A stretch of DNA of 26,674 nt from Bacteroidota bacterium (GTDB lineage Bacteria > Bacteroidota > Bacteroidia > Chitinophagales > Chitinophagaceae), in assembly GCA_023391315.1 (NCBI GenBank), contig JAEWBD010000232.1:1-26674 (forward strand), in the 5' to 3' direction. Shown piece by piece: positions 17,022 through 24,627 of this stretch. A program made the position numbers and the translations under genes. The first letter of the stretch is position 1; each line of letters opens with the position of its first letter. The notes beneath the pieces were generated by a model. That model had not been told where the DNA came from, searched no databases, and saw nothing but the letters and a program-made list of their open reading frames with translations.

Positions 17022-17804
17022 ATGAACAGAATTTTGGTCACCGGGGGCACAGGACACCTGGGAAATTTAATAGTACAGTCATTAAACAAAAAAGAATATC
17101 CAGTAAGGATTTTAACCACAAAGCACGTTCATCAAACAGAAAATTCTGTTGAATACCTGCAAGGTGACCTGGCAGGGAATAGCAATCTTGAGACAGCAGT
17201 AAAAAATGTTGACACGATAATTCATTGCGCAAGCAACCCCAGGGATTTTGACAATGTGGATATACGCGGCACTAAAAATCTTTTAAATACACTCGAAAGG
17301 AAGAATATCAAACACTTTCTTTACATCTCCATTGTTGGCATGGACCGTAGCGATTATTCTTATTATGTTGCGAAATCAAAAGTTGAACAATTAATAGCGG
17401 GTTCGCACCTTCCTTATACTATTTTAAGAGCCACACAATTTCATAGCTTTATCATCAATCTTATACAACAAATTTTGCACGAAAATGCTGCTGAAAAATC
17501 AATGATTAATCTACCTGATGGCATGTATTTCCAACCAATTGATACGCTCGAAGTAGCTGAATTAGCAGCAACGCTGGCACTCAATCATCCGAAAGGATTG
17601 TACCCGGACGTTGGAGGACCCGAAGTGCGTTCTTTTAGCAGTTTAGCAGATAGTTTTTTTCAAAGAATGGGTGATAACCGCGAATTGAAATTTATACCCA
17701 CAGATAATGTACGCCATAATTTATTCCGCTCACGCATCAATCTTTGTCCCAACAGCTTTGGAAAAATTACCTGGGAAGACTTTTTACAACACAACTACGA
17801 ATAA
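17022..17804 (+). CDS. NAD(P)-binding atypical SDR / NmrA-like epimerase-family protein
   Basis: A 260-aa cytosolic protein with a Rossmann fold. ILVTGGTGHLGN at residues 4-15 is the dinucleotide-binding GxxGxxG loop. LQGDLAG and DTIIHCASNP follow at the usual places for extended or atypical SDRs, and YVAKSKVE supplies the YxxxK pair, with Ser/Thr in YISIVG ahead of it. The C-terminal half is shorter than in sugar epimerases and closer to NmrA/complex I NDUFA9-like redox or sensor proteins. Substrate unknown. Element 2 lies 104 bp upstream. Its 3' end faces the GNAT gene with a 3-bp gap. Confidence 0.85.
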   Translation: MNRILVTGGTGHLGNLIVQSLNKKEYPVRILTTKHVHQTENSVEYLQGDLAGNSNLETAVKNVDTIIHCASNPRDFDNVDIRGTKNLLNTLERKNIKHFLYISIVGMDRSDYSYYVAKSKVEQLIAGSHLPYTILRATQFHSFIINLIQQILHENAAEKSMINLPDGMYFQPIDTLEVAELAATLALNHPKGLYPDVGGPEVRSFSSLADSFFQRMGDNRELKFIPTDNVRHNLFRSRINLCPNSFGKITWEDFLQHNYE

Positions 17805-17807
17805 ATT

Positions 17808-18239
17808 TTAGCATTCGGAAACCTTTCTTCCAAAATGAAGAGACTCAATAAACAAACCTTGATTCAAATAAAAACGATGAGCATCATGTCTTGAAAAACC
17901 TGAGTCAAGCGCGATGTGATCACAGTTTTGTTCTTTGGCGTATTTCTTAATCCAAATAAACAGTTTTGAAGCATAACCTTTTCTTCGATGATTTGAAAGG
18001 GTTGCCAGATCATCTACCCTCAATGCTTTTCCAGAAAATGTGAAATGCAAAATCCTGAACCCAAGCATTGCATAAGCTACATTGTCGTTACCTATATAAA
18101 TTACCTGGTATCCTTCGTCGAATGCGTCTTGTAAAAGTTCCCGAAGTTCTGTTTCGTTTCGATGAGGCCTCAGTTCAAGCAATGCCGGGAGAATTTTATA
18201 TATGTCGCTTTTTGTTGCTAATTTAATTTGTTCTTTCAT
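17808..18239 (-). CDS. GNAT-family N-acetyltransferase
   Basis: This enzyme would transfer an acetyl group from acetyl-CoA to an amine. The protein is 143 aa from the ATG at 18239. A GTG at 18272 would add 11 residues and cannot be excluded. LRVDDLATLSNHRRKGYASKLF carries motif A with the RRKGYA pyrophosphate-binding loop on the beta4/alpha3 junction. The end HIALDSGFSRHDAHRFYLNQGLF is the standard beta5-alpha4-beta6 region. Substrate unknown. It follows the methyltransferase gene in the same direction by 30-63 bp, so they probably share the promoter at 19114. Confidence 0.85.
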   Translation of the reverse strand: MKEQIKLATKSDIYKILPALLELRPHRNETELRELLQDAFDEGYQVIYIGNDNVAYAMLGFRILHFTFSGKALRVDDLATLSNHRRKGYASKLFIWIKKYAKEQNCDHIALDSGFSRHDAHRFYLNQGLFIESLHFGRKVSEC

Positions 18240-18302
18240 TGGTTTTTTAATGGCTTTATGTTCATTGTTCACGTTGTACCTGGTATGTTATCTTCAAATT
18301 TT

Positions 18303-19097
18303 CTAATCGGCTATAAGGCGCTGCTTTTTCACTGTAAACATAATCAGGCAGCCAAATGCCTGGTATTGGAATGAATCAAAGCCAGCCCTTTTTGTAACAA
18401 ATTCCAAATAGGATATCTCAAATATTTTTTGGTGAGGTTTTGACTTTGCGTTTTTTAATATGCCTTTGTCGCCTCTTACCAATGTGGTTACAATCATCAA
18501 TGCCCCGGGCTTCAATACCTTGTTTACTTCAGCCAGGATGCCTTCTGTATTGTTGAAGATATGCAGGCTTCCAAGGAACAGGCAGCCATCAAAAAAATTT
18601 GCAGCAAATGGCAACTCCATTGCATCACATCTTGCCAATTGTATATTTTTTCTTTTCTCTTTCTTTATATATTTTTTCCCCTTGTTCAGCATTTCAAATG
18701 AAATGTCAACTCCATATATTTTCCGCGAGTCACCGGCAACATGCCTGCCATAAGTTGCAGTTCCTGTTGCAACATCAAGAATGTAACCCTGTGTCAGAGA
18801 CATTTTCTCAACCACATTTTTTACAATTACTTTTAAAGAAGGTGCTTTACTTCCCCCAATAAGTTTCATCATGAGATTGTACCAAAACGGGCTTTCATAA
18901 ATAGGCGCCAAAAGTTTACCAAAGCCACGTAAAAAAGGATTGTCATTGTTGCCCGCGTAATCAAAAAGAAAATCTGGTATATCATCTTTAATGGGAAATT
19001 TGCGAAGGCATTTTACGCAGACCAGCGCATTACCATCACTATGTAACAGCAATGGTTTTTTACAATATGGGCAACAAAAATTATGATCAGCATTCAC
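18303..19097 (-). CDS. SAM-dependent methyltransferase with N-terminal zinc ribbon
   Basis: The 264-aa protein begins with a treble-clef or Trm112-like zinc ribbon, Cys9/Cys12 and Cys27/Cys30 (CPYC and CVKC). A class I methyltransferase domain follows. Motif I is ILDVATGTATYGRHV (Asp108 to about 120), the acidic residue after strand 2 is Asp131 in YGVDIS, and motif IV reads FDGCLFLGSLHIF. This architecture resembles RlmA-type and other small Methyltransf_11 proteins; the substrate is not evident. Only the ATG at 19097 keeps the first cysteine pair. A minus-strand -7 box TAAGTTTG lies just 17-24 bp upstream of it, giving a very short leader. Confidence 0.85.
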   Translation of the reverse strand: MNADHNFCCPYCKKPLLLHSDGNALVCVKCLRKFPIKDDIPDFLFDYAGNNDNPFLRGFGKLLAPIYESPFWYNLMMKLIGGSKAPSLKVIVKNVVEKMSLTQGYILDVATGTATYGRHVAGDSRKIYGVDISFEMLNKGKKYIKKEKRKNIQLARCDAMELPFAANFFDGCLFLGSLHIFNNTEGILAEVNKVLKPGALMIVTTLVRGDKGILKNAKSKPHQKIFEISYLEFVTKRAGFDSFQYQAFGCLIMFTVKKQRLIAD

Positions 19098-19113
19098 GTT
19101 AATTACTTTAACG

Positions 19114-19161
19114 CAAACTTATTTTAGTTCAAGCAGCTCAAATTGTACAAACCGGAAGCGA
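19114..19161 (-). promoter_or_regulatory. AraC-type element 3 and promoter of the methyltransferase operon
   Basis: The element at 19141-19161 (core TTGTACAAACCGGAAG) keeps 16 of 21 positions of element 1. On the minus strand TAAGTTTG (19114-19121) lies 19 bp from its edge, the same -7 box and the same spacing as in front of the cytochrome P460 gene. The rightward side, toward the hydrolase gene, has no exact -7 box at that distance; TTATCCTG near 19177 is a poor match. Confidence 0.6.
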
Positions 19162-19284
19162 TCAAACAATGAATAATTATCCTGTTATTAAACCAGGTAT
19201 AATTATATAAAATAAACGCAGGCTTGTTTCAACATTGTGCGAAAGGTCAACATTGCATACATTCGTTGCCTACAGCTTTATAAT

Positions 19285-20241
19285 ATGAACAATATCCGGG
19301 TATCAACAGCACAATTTGAGAACAGGAGTAATGATAAAGCATATAACCTTTCCGTTATTGAATCGCTTACACAAAAAGCAGCAGCGGAAGGTTCACAGGT
19401 TATAAGTTTTCATGAATGTTGCATTAGCGGTTATACTTTTGCCAGCCATCTTTCAAAAGAGGAAATGCTTCATGTGGCAGAGTTTATTCCAGCCGGCGAA
19501 AGCATTTTAAAGCTTACAGAAATAGCAAGAAATAATGACATTTTTATTTTAGCCGGATTGTTTGAGAAAGATGAGCATGAAAATTTATTCAACACCTATG
19601 TTTGTGTAGATAAGAATGGTTTGGTGGCCAAATTCAGGAAACTGCACCCGTTTATAAATCCATATTTAAAAGCGGGCGACAGCTACTGCGTTTTTGAAAT
19701 TAACGGGTGGAGATGCGGCATATTAATTTGCTATGATAATAATATTATTGAAAATGTTCGTGCTACAAAACTTTTGGGAGCAGACCTTATTTTCATGCCG
19801 CATGTAACCATGTGCACGCCATCAACGCGGCCGGGGGCAGGTTTTGTTGATCCTGAGCTTTGGAAAAACCGGGACAATGATCCTACATCATTACGATTGG
19901 AATTTGATGGAATGAAAGGCAGGGCCTGGCTTATGAAGTGGCTGCCCGCACGGGCTTACGATAATGCAGTATATGCCATATTTTCAAATCCCATTGGAAT
20001 GGATGACGGCCAGCTAAAAAATGGCTGCTCCATGATTATTGATCCTTTTGGCGACGTGATTGCAGAATGCCGTTCATTTGAAGACAGTTTTGTAACCGCC
20101 ACCATTTCTGCTGAAAAACTCACCCGTGCCGGCGGCTACAGGTATATAAAAGCAAGAAGGCCTGAACTGTATAAAGATATCATTGGCAAAGATCATAACC
20201 CGGAGCAAAAAGTGGTTTGGCTTAACGCTGATCTACAATAA
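19285..20241 (+). CDS. Carbon-nitrogen hydrolase (nitrilase superfamily)
   Basis: This enzyme would hydrolyse a nonpeptide C-N bond (nitrile, amide or carbamoyl) in the cytosol. From the ATG at 19285 it is 318 aa, normal for the family. A GTG at 19237 would add a non-conserved 16-residue tail. The Glu-Lys-Cys triad is complete: Glu44 in SFHECCISGY, Lys119 in KFRKLHPF, and Cys149 in CGILICYDNN. The branch (amidase, carbamoylputrescinase or other) cannot be told; RAWLMKWLPARAYDNAVYAI and FSNPIGM are typical of aliphatic amidase or carbamoylase types. It is divergent from the methyltransferase gene. Confidence 0.9.
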   Translation: MNNIRVSTAQFENRSNDKAYNLSVIESLTQKAAAEGSQVISFHECCISGYTFASHLSKEEMLHVAEFIPAGESILKLTEIARNNDIFILAGLFEKDEHENLFNTYVCVDKNGLVAKFRKLHPFINPYLKAGDSYCVFEINGWRCGILICYDNNIIENVRATKLLGADLIFMPHVTMCTPSTRPGAGFVDPELWKNRDNDPTSLRLEFDGMKGRAWLMKWLPARAYDNAVYAIFSNPIGMDDGQLKNGCSMIIDPFGDVIAECRSFEDSFVTATISAEKLTRAGGYRYIKARRPELYKDIIGKDHNPEQKVVWLNADLQ

Positions 20242-20277
20242 TACGCAATAACAGGCGAGGGAAAATTTCACCCTTAA

Positions 20278-22794
20278 TTATGCAGGCAAATAAATATCAA
20301 ATCTTGCGCCTTTATTTGGTTTGCCTGTGGCGGTAATAACACCCTCATGGTTTTCCACTATTTTTTTTACAAGTGCCAGGCCAATGCCTGTGCCTGAATA
20401 ATCCTGCCTGCCATGCAGCCGTTGAAAAATAGCGAAAATTTGTTCAGCATATTCTTCTTCAAAGCCAATACCGTTATCTTTAAAAACAATGTGATGATAT
20501 TTCTTTTGCGAATCAAGCTGTAAATGCTGCCTTACTTCTGCATCAGTGGCTTTGGAAGAACTAATTTGTATAACAGGATTTTTACTGGAGAACTTTAATG
20601 CATTGCTGATGAGGTTTGAAAAAAGTTGAGAGAATAACAGCGGGATTCCTTTAACGGTTGGTAAATTTTTATATTTAATTACTGCATGCTTTTCTTCGAT
20701 TAATAATTCAAAATCGTGTTTAGCATTTGCGATGATGTTATTTAAATCAACCGCTTCGAATTTTTCCTCCAAATGCGATGTTCGGGAATAATTCAGCACA
20801 TCCCTGACTAATGTTTGCATGCGCTCGGCAGAAACACTTATTCTTTCAAGATAGCTTTCTATTACCGCTCTATTGCCCACTTTTCCTTTAAGCATATTGC
20901 TGAACGTTTGAATTTTCCGCAACGGTTCCTGTAAATCATGGCTGGCTATGCGTGCAAATTGTTCCAGTTCCCTGTTGGTTTTTTCAAGCGCTGCATTTTT
21001 TTCAGCCAGTTCTTTATTGGCTTCGATTATTAAAATTTCGTTCTTCCTTTTTTCCGTAATATCCTGCACAAGGCCGATCATAATCTTTTCACCCCGATCG
21101 TTTGTACCCAGGCTGCCCGAACCGGCAATATCTTTTATTTTTCCATTGGCAATAATGCGGTAATTCACCGGATACAATACTCCGGTTTTTATTCCCTCTT
21201 CCATATTCCTACGCACATGTTTCAAATCGTCCGGATGAATCAGTTTTAAAATATTTTCCAAGACCGGTTCAAATGTTTTTGAATCAACTCCATAAACCGC
21301 ATACATATTTTTACTCCAGGTAACTTTGTTGGTTACGAGGTTCCAGGTATAATTTCCCATCTTGCCAATTACTTCCGCTTTTTCAAATGAAGTATTGAGA
21401 GCGGTGAGTTCAGCAGTCCTTTCTTTTACTTCTTTTTCCAGTTTATCGGCATACGTTTTTTGCTCCGTAATGTCCAGGGCAGTTCCGTACATTCTCACCG
21501 GCGCATTATTTTCAAACACAAGCTTACCTTCGGTTTTAACCCAGTGTAAAGATTTGTCCTGCCATATAACCCTCACTTCATAAAATAAATTACCTGTTAT
21601 AAAAGCTTCTTCATGCGCTTTTATTCTTACAGGCAAATCGTCAGGATGAATAGCATCAACAAAACTTTGCCGGGTAAGGTTTTCTGCGTTATCGTATCCA
21701 AAAATGTGCGCAAACCTTTCGGAATAAATAAATTCATCTTCTTCAATATTCCAGTCAAAAGTACCCATAGCGCCTGCCTCAATAACCAGGCGTAGCCGCT
21801 TTTCACTTTCTTCAATTTGTTTCCGGACCTTCGTATAGTCTGTAATGTCGCGGGCAATTTTTGATGCGCCTATAATTTTTCCTTCACTGTTTTTTATGGG
21901 CGAAATAGTAAGAGAGATATCTAACTGGTTGCCATTCTTGGTAAGCCGCTTTGTTTCAAAATGATCCACGATTTCACCACGTTTGATTTTAGCAAGTATC
22001 ATTGATTCCTCATGAATCCGGTCTGCAGGAATTATTTTTGTAATAGACTGTCCTATCATTTCTTCAGCCGTATAACCAAATAATTTTTGCGCGCTGGGAT
22101 TCCAGCTGGTAACAATGCCTTTTGTGGTTTTGCTGACAATAGCATCTTCCGAAAATTGCACGATAGCAGCAAGCTTCGCATTGGCGATTTCCGCTCTTTT
22201 AAATTCTGTAACATCAATAAGCGTATTAACTGCCCCTGTCACTTTCCGGTTTGCATCGTAAATGGGCTCTGCAAACGGAATAAAAGACCGTCGTGTACCA
22301 TCAGGCCGTTCTACAATGAAATGGGTGTCGGCAATCACCTTTCTTTTTTCTTTTAAGCAAACAGCCATCGGGCATTTATCAAGCGGCACCTCAGTAACGC
22401 CATCGGCTTCAAATATTTTCCATGAACCGCACCACTTATCTTTCCCGATTTGCGGATGACGCGCCCAAAGTTTTGCAGCTGCCTCATTATATAAAGTAAT
22501 TATGCCCTGCTCATCTGTTGTATAAAAAGCCACAGGCAGGCAGGCAATGAGATTTTTATAACGTTCGTTGCTTTCAAGCAGCGCTATTTCTGCCTGCTTG
22601 ATATTGGTTGTATCCTGGGAAATATCGATAGCGTTTTTTACCTTCCCATCTTCATCAAATAAAGGTAATGGCTTTGCCGGGTAATCATCAGCCGTCTTCT
22701 TTAAGCTATTTGTTTTTGAATTTCCTGCCGCAACAAAACCGGTGCGTTTTTTTTCATCAGTCCTTTCACTGCGTTTCGACAAACTTTTCTTCAC
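20278..22794 (-). CDS. Cytosolic multi-PAS sensor histidine kinase
   Basis: This 838-aa kinase lacks TM helices, so it senses an internal or diffusible signal. Four PAS domains follow in order: about 73-195, 203-320, 328-445 and 470-582. Each ends in a PAC-type tail such as SKIARDITDY or IGLVQDITEK. A coiled linker (590-612) leads to HisKA with the H-box ARIASHDLQEPLRKI and His619. The ATPase has N-box NLISNALKF (about 727-735), DNGIGFEE (773-780) and GTGIGLALVK (801-810). LQEPLRKIQTF is the phytochrome-like subtype often paired with small Rcp1-type regulators. The start is a GTG at 22794, inside the end of the regulator gene (29-bp overlap), pointing to coupled translation. Confidence 0.93.
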   Translation of the reverse strand: MKKSLSKRSERTDEKKRTGFVAAGNSKTNSLKKTADDYPAKPLPLFDEDGKVKNAIDISQDTTNIKQAEIALLESNERYKNLIACLPVAFYTTDEQGIITLYNEAAAKLWARHPQIGKDKWCGSWKIFEADGVTEVPLDKCPMAVCLKEKRKVIADTHFIVERPDGTRRSFIPFAEPIYDANRKVTGAVNTLIDVTEFKRAEIANAKLAAIVQFSEDAIVSKTTKGIVTSWNPSAQKLFGYTAEEMIGQSITKIIPADRIHEESMILAKIKRGEIVDHFETKRLTKNGNQLDISLTISPIKNSEGKIIGASKIARDITDYTKVRKQIEESEKRLRLVIEAGAMGTFDWNIEEDEFIYSERFAHIFGYDNAENLTRQSFVDAIHPDDLPVRIKAHEEAFITGNLFYEVRVIWQDKSLHWVKTEGKLVFENNAPVRMYGTALDITEQKTYADKLEKEVKERTAELTALNTSFEKAEVIGKMGNYTWNLVTNKVTWSKNMYAVYGVDSKTFEPVLENILKLIHPDDLKHVRRNMEEGIKTGVLYPVNYRIIANGKIKDIAGSGSLGTNDRGEKIMIGLVQDITEKRKNEILIIEANKELAEKNAALEKTNRELEQFARIASHDLQEPLRKIQTFSNMLKGKVGNRAVIESYLERISVSAERMQTLVRDVLNYSRTSHLEEKFEAVDLNNIIANAKHDFELLIEEKHAVIKYKNLPTVKGIPLLFSQLFSNLISNALKFSSKNPVIQISSSKATDAEVRQHLQLDSQKKYHHIVFKDNGIGFEEEYAEQIFAIFQRLHGRQDYSGTGIGLALVKKIVENHEGVITATGKPNKGARFDIYLPA

Positions 22795-23179
22795 CTGATA
22801 AAATTTTTTTAAGTATTGTAATCAGTTTATTTATATCTGTTGGCTTGGTAAGAAAATAATCTGCGCCAAGTTTTTTTGTTTCGTCCTTATCGCGCTGCCC
22901 GCTGCTGGTAGTGTAAATAATAACCGGGATGTGTTTAAATCGGCTTTGTTTTTTTATTTCTGCAAGACATTGGCTGCCACTCATGCCGGGCATATTTAAA
23001 TCAAGAAAAATAAAATCAGGTTTAAACATCTTATCTTTTGAAAGCTTTTCCAGTGCGTCTTTACAATTATCTGAAATAACAAACCTGATTAAGGAATTTA
23101 TATTCTGAAGGGCGATTGAAAATATTTCCTGATCGTCAGCGTCATCATCAATAAGCAATAAGGTAGGAGCTTGTATCAT
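22766..23179 (-). CDS. Single-domain response regulator (Rcp1-like)
   Basis: A 137-aa stand-alone receiver domain with no output domain. Acidic residues DDDADD at 11-16, phospho-acceptor Asp60 in FIFLDLNMPGMSG, Thr90 in VIIYTTSS, and Lys112 in FLTKPTD are all present. Its gene overlaps the four-PAS kinase by 29 bp and is transcribed first, so it is that kinase's likely partner. Single-domain regulators of this type relay phosphate or act by protein contact. A palindrome (23200-23217) lies 20 bp upstream of the start codon. Confidence 0.93.
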   Translation of the reverse strand: MIQAPTLLLIDDDADDQEIFSIALQNINSLIRFVISDNCKDALEKLSKDKMFKPDFIFLDLNMPGMSGSQCLAEIKKQSRFKHIPVIIYTTSSGQRDKDETKKLGADYFLTKPTDINKLITILKKILSGEEKFVETQ

Positions 23180-23199
23180 AGAATCAGTAAATAGGTAAA

Positions 23200-23217
23200 C
23201 GAATTTAAATAAATTCG
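23200..23217. repeat. Inverted repeat upstream of the response regulator gene
   Basis: CGAATTTA (23200-23207) and TAAATTCG (23210-23217) pair perfectly across two bases; AAAC and GTTT flank it with a one-base offset. It may be an operator or a weak terminator for eboF. No T-tract and no exact -7 box are nearby. Confidence 0.4.
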
Positions 23218-23258
23218 GTTTAAATCTTTAATGTATGATTTATTGTCTATGATAAAAT

Positions 23259-24617
23259 CTATTGATCTTCCACCAGGCAGTTCCAGATATAATGATATAC
23301 CCCCACTGCATCAGCCGGCGTTTCAGCCTTATTGTGATTACTGCAAAAAACAGCATGGTATTTTTGATCTGCAAAAATGCTTCCATGCGAACCTTTTACC
23401 AACGTTGCATCCAGCGGGATAACATCCATTACATAACGAAACCCAAGTTTTTTGCGCAACAATTTATAACCTGCCCTTGCTTTCGAAGTCATAAACAATT
23501 CCACAGGATCGTAGCCTGGCTTTTTATGTATATCAACCACTCTTGCATAATCCGGCGCCACAGCATCATCCAGCCAGAAATAATACGTAAACCAGCTATT
23601 GGTATCGGCCACCAGTACAAGATCGCCGGAGCGTTCATGATTAATATGATATTGAGCCTGCTGCTCCTTATCAAGCACAAGCGCAACACCAGGAATATTT
23701 GATACAAGCGAACGAACCTTTGACAATACGGAAGTATCATTTATATAAATATGCGCCACCTGGTGATCGGCTACAGCAAAAGCGCTTGAAGCGCCTGCAT
23801 CCAGCAATTCCAGGCCGCGTTCAACACGTATACCTAATAATCCTTCCCTGCGCAGAACCCGGTTAATGTGAATTGGATTGTTAACCGGCATTATGCCATA
23901 TTCAGAAAGCAAAATAATTCTTGCACCTGCTGCTTCATAATGCTCAACCAGTTGTTTTACCACATCATCAATCTCTTTTAAATGTGTGCTGATTTTCGAA
24001 AGGTCATCACCATATTTCTGCAGGCAATAATCAAGGTGCGGTAAATAAATTAAGGTTAGTGTGGGATCATATTTTTTTTCTGTAAACAAAGTGGCATCTG
24101 CTATCCATTGCGTTGAAGTAATATCTGCACCCGGTCCCCAGAATTTGAATAAGGGAAATTGTCCAAGCGCCTGTTGCAGTTCATCGCGGAGACCGGCGGG
24201 ATGCGAATAACAGTCGGGCATCTTTCTTCCGTCTGCCAGGTAGTTGGGCCGTGGTGTTACAGCATACTCTGCGCTGCTGTACATGTTATACCACCAAAAC
24301 ATTTTGGAAGTGGTGAATGACGGATCGATTTTCTTTGCACGCTCCCAGATTTTCTCTGCCTGCACCAGTTTGTTTGATTGTTTCCAGAATTTTATTTCGC
24401 AATCTGTTTTATCATACCATCCGTTACCAACAATACCGGTTTCTGAAGGCCATTTACCTGTAATATATGTGGACTGAACGGAAGTAGTTACCGCAGGCAA
24501 CACAGGCTTCACGGTTTGCAAACCATGCAGCGTTGTAAAGCTCTTTATGAAAGGTGTATGCTCTCCGATAAGATTGGATGATAAACCCACAATATCTATC
24601 ACAACTGTTTTATGCAT
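23259..24617 (-). CDS. eboF: EboF-like alkaline phosphatase/nucleotide pyrophosphatase-superfamily protein
   Basis: A 452-aa protein of the type I phosphodiesterase fold. VVIDIVGLSS gives metal ligand Asp8, and LPAVTTSVQSTYITGKWPSETG holds nucleophile Thr44. The usual DxxxH ligand pair appears as LPHLDYCLQ (Asp196, Gln200 for His), the usual SDHG as LSEYG (Glu239, Tyr240), and the final HG as GSHGS (His411). There is no export signal, so it is probably cytosolic. It follows the eboE gene by 10 bp, and the cluster order eboD-eboE-eboF supports the name. The ebo cluster has been linked to moving a metabolite precursor across the inner membrane in cyanobacteria; this member's reaction is unknown. 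Confidence 0.82.
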   Translation of the reverse strand: MHKTVVIDIVGLSSNLIGEHTPFIKSFTTLHGLQTVKPVLPAVTTSVQSTYITGKWPSETGIVGNGWYDKTDCEIKFWKQSNKLVQAEKIWERAKKIDPSFTTSKMFWWYNMYSSAEYAVTPRPNYLADGRKMPDCYSHPAGLRDELQQALGQFPLFKFWGPGADITSTQWIADATLFTEKKYDPTLTLIYLPHLDYCLQKYGDDLSKISTHLKEIDDVVKQLVEHYEAAGARIILLSEYGIMPVNNPIHINRVLRREGLLGIRVERGLELLDAGASSAFAVADHQVAHIYINDTSVLSKVRSLVSNIPGVALVLDKEQQAQYHINHERSGDLVLVADTNSWFTYYFWLDDAVAPDYARVVDIHKKPGYDPVELFMTSKARAGYKLLRKKLGFRYVMDVIPLDATLVKGSHGSIFADQKYHAVFCSNHNKAETPADAVGVYHYIWNCLVEDQ

Positions 24618-24627
24618 GCTGATTTCA

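Noticed and set aside
18274..18290. TTGTACCTGG near the GNAT start as a fourth AraC-type element
   Set aside because: Only TTGTAC matches; the CGGAAG part is missing and no -7 box lies at 19 bp.
20242..20277. Terminator between the convergent hydrolase and kinase genes
   Set aside because: AGGG/CCCT gives only a four-pair stem with no T-tract.
23262..23702. 146-codon plus-strand frame
   Set aside because: It is antisense to eboF, which has family motifs along its whole length.
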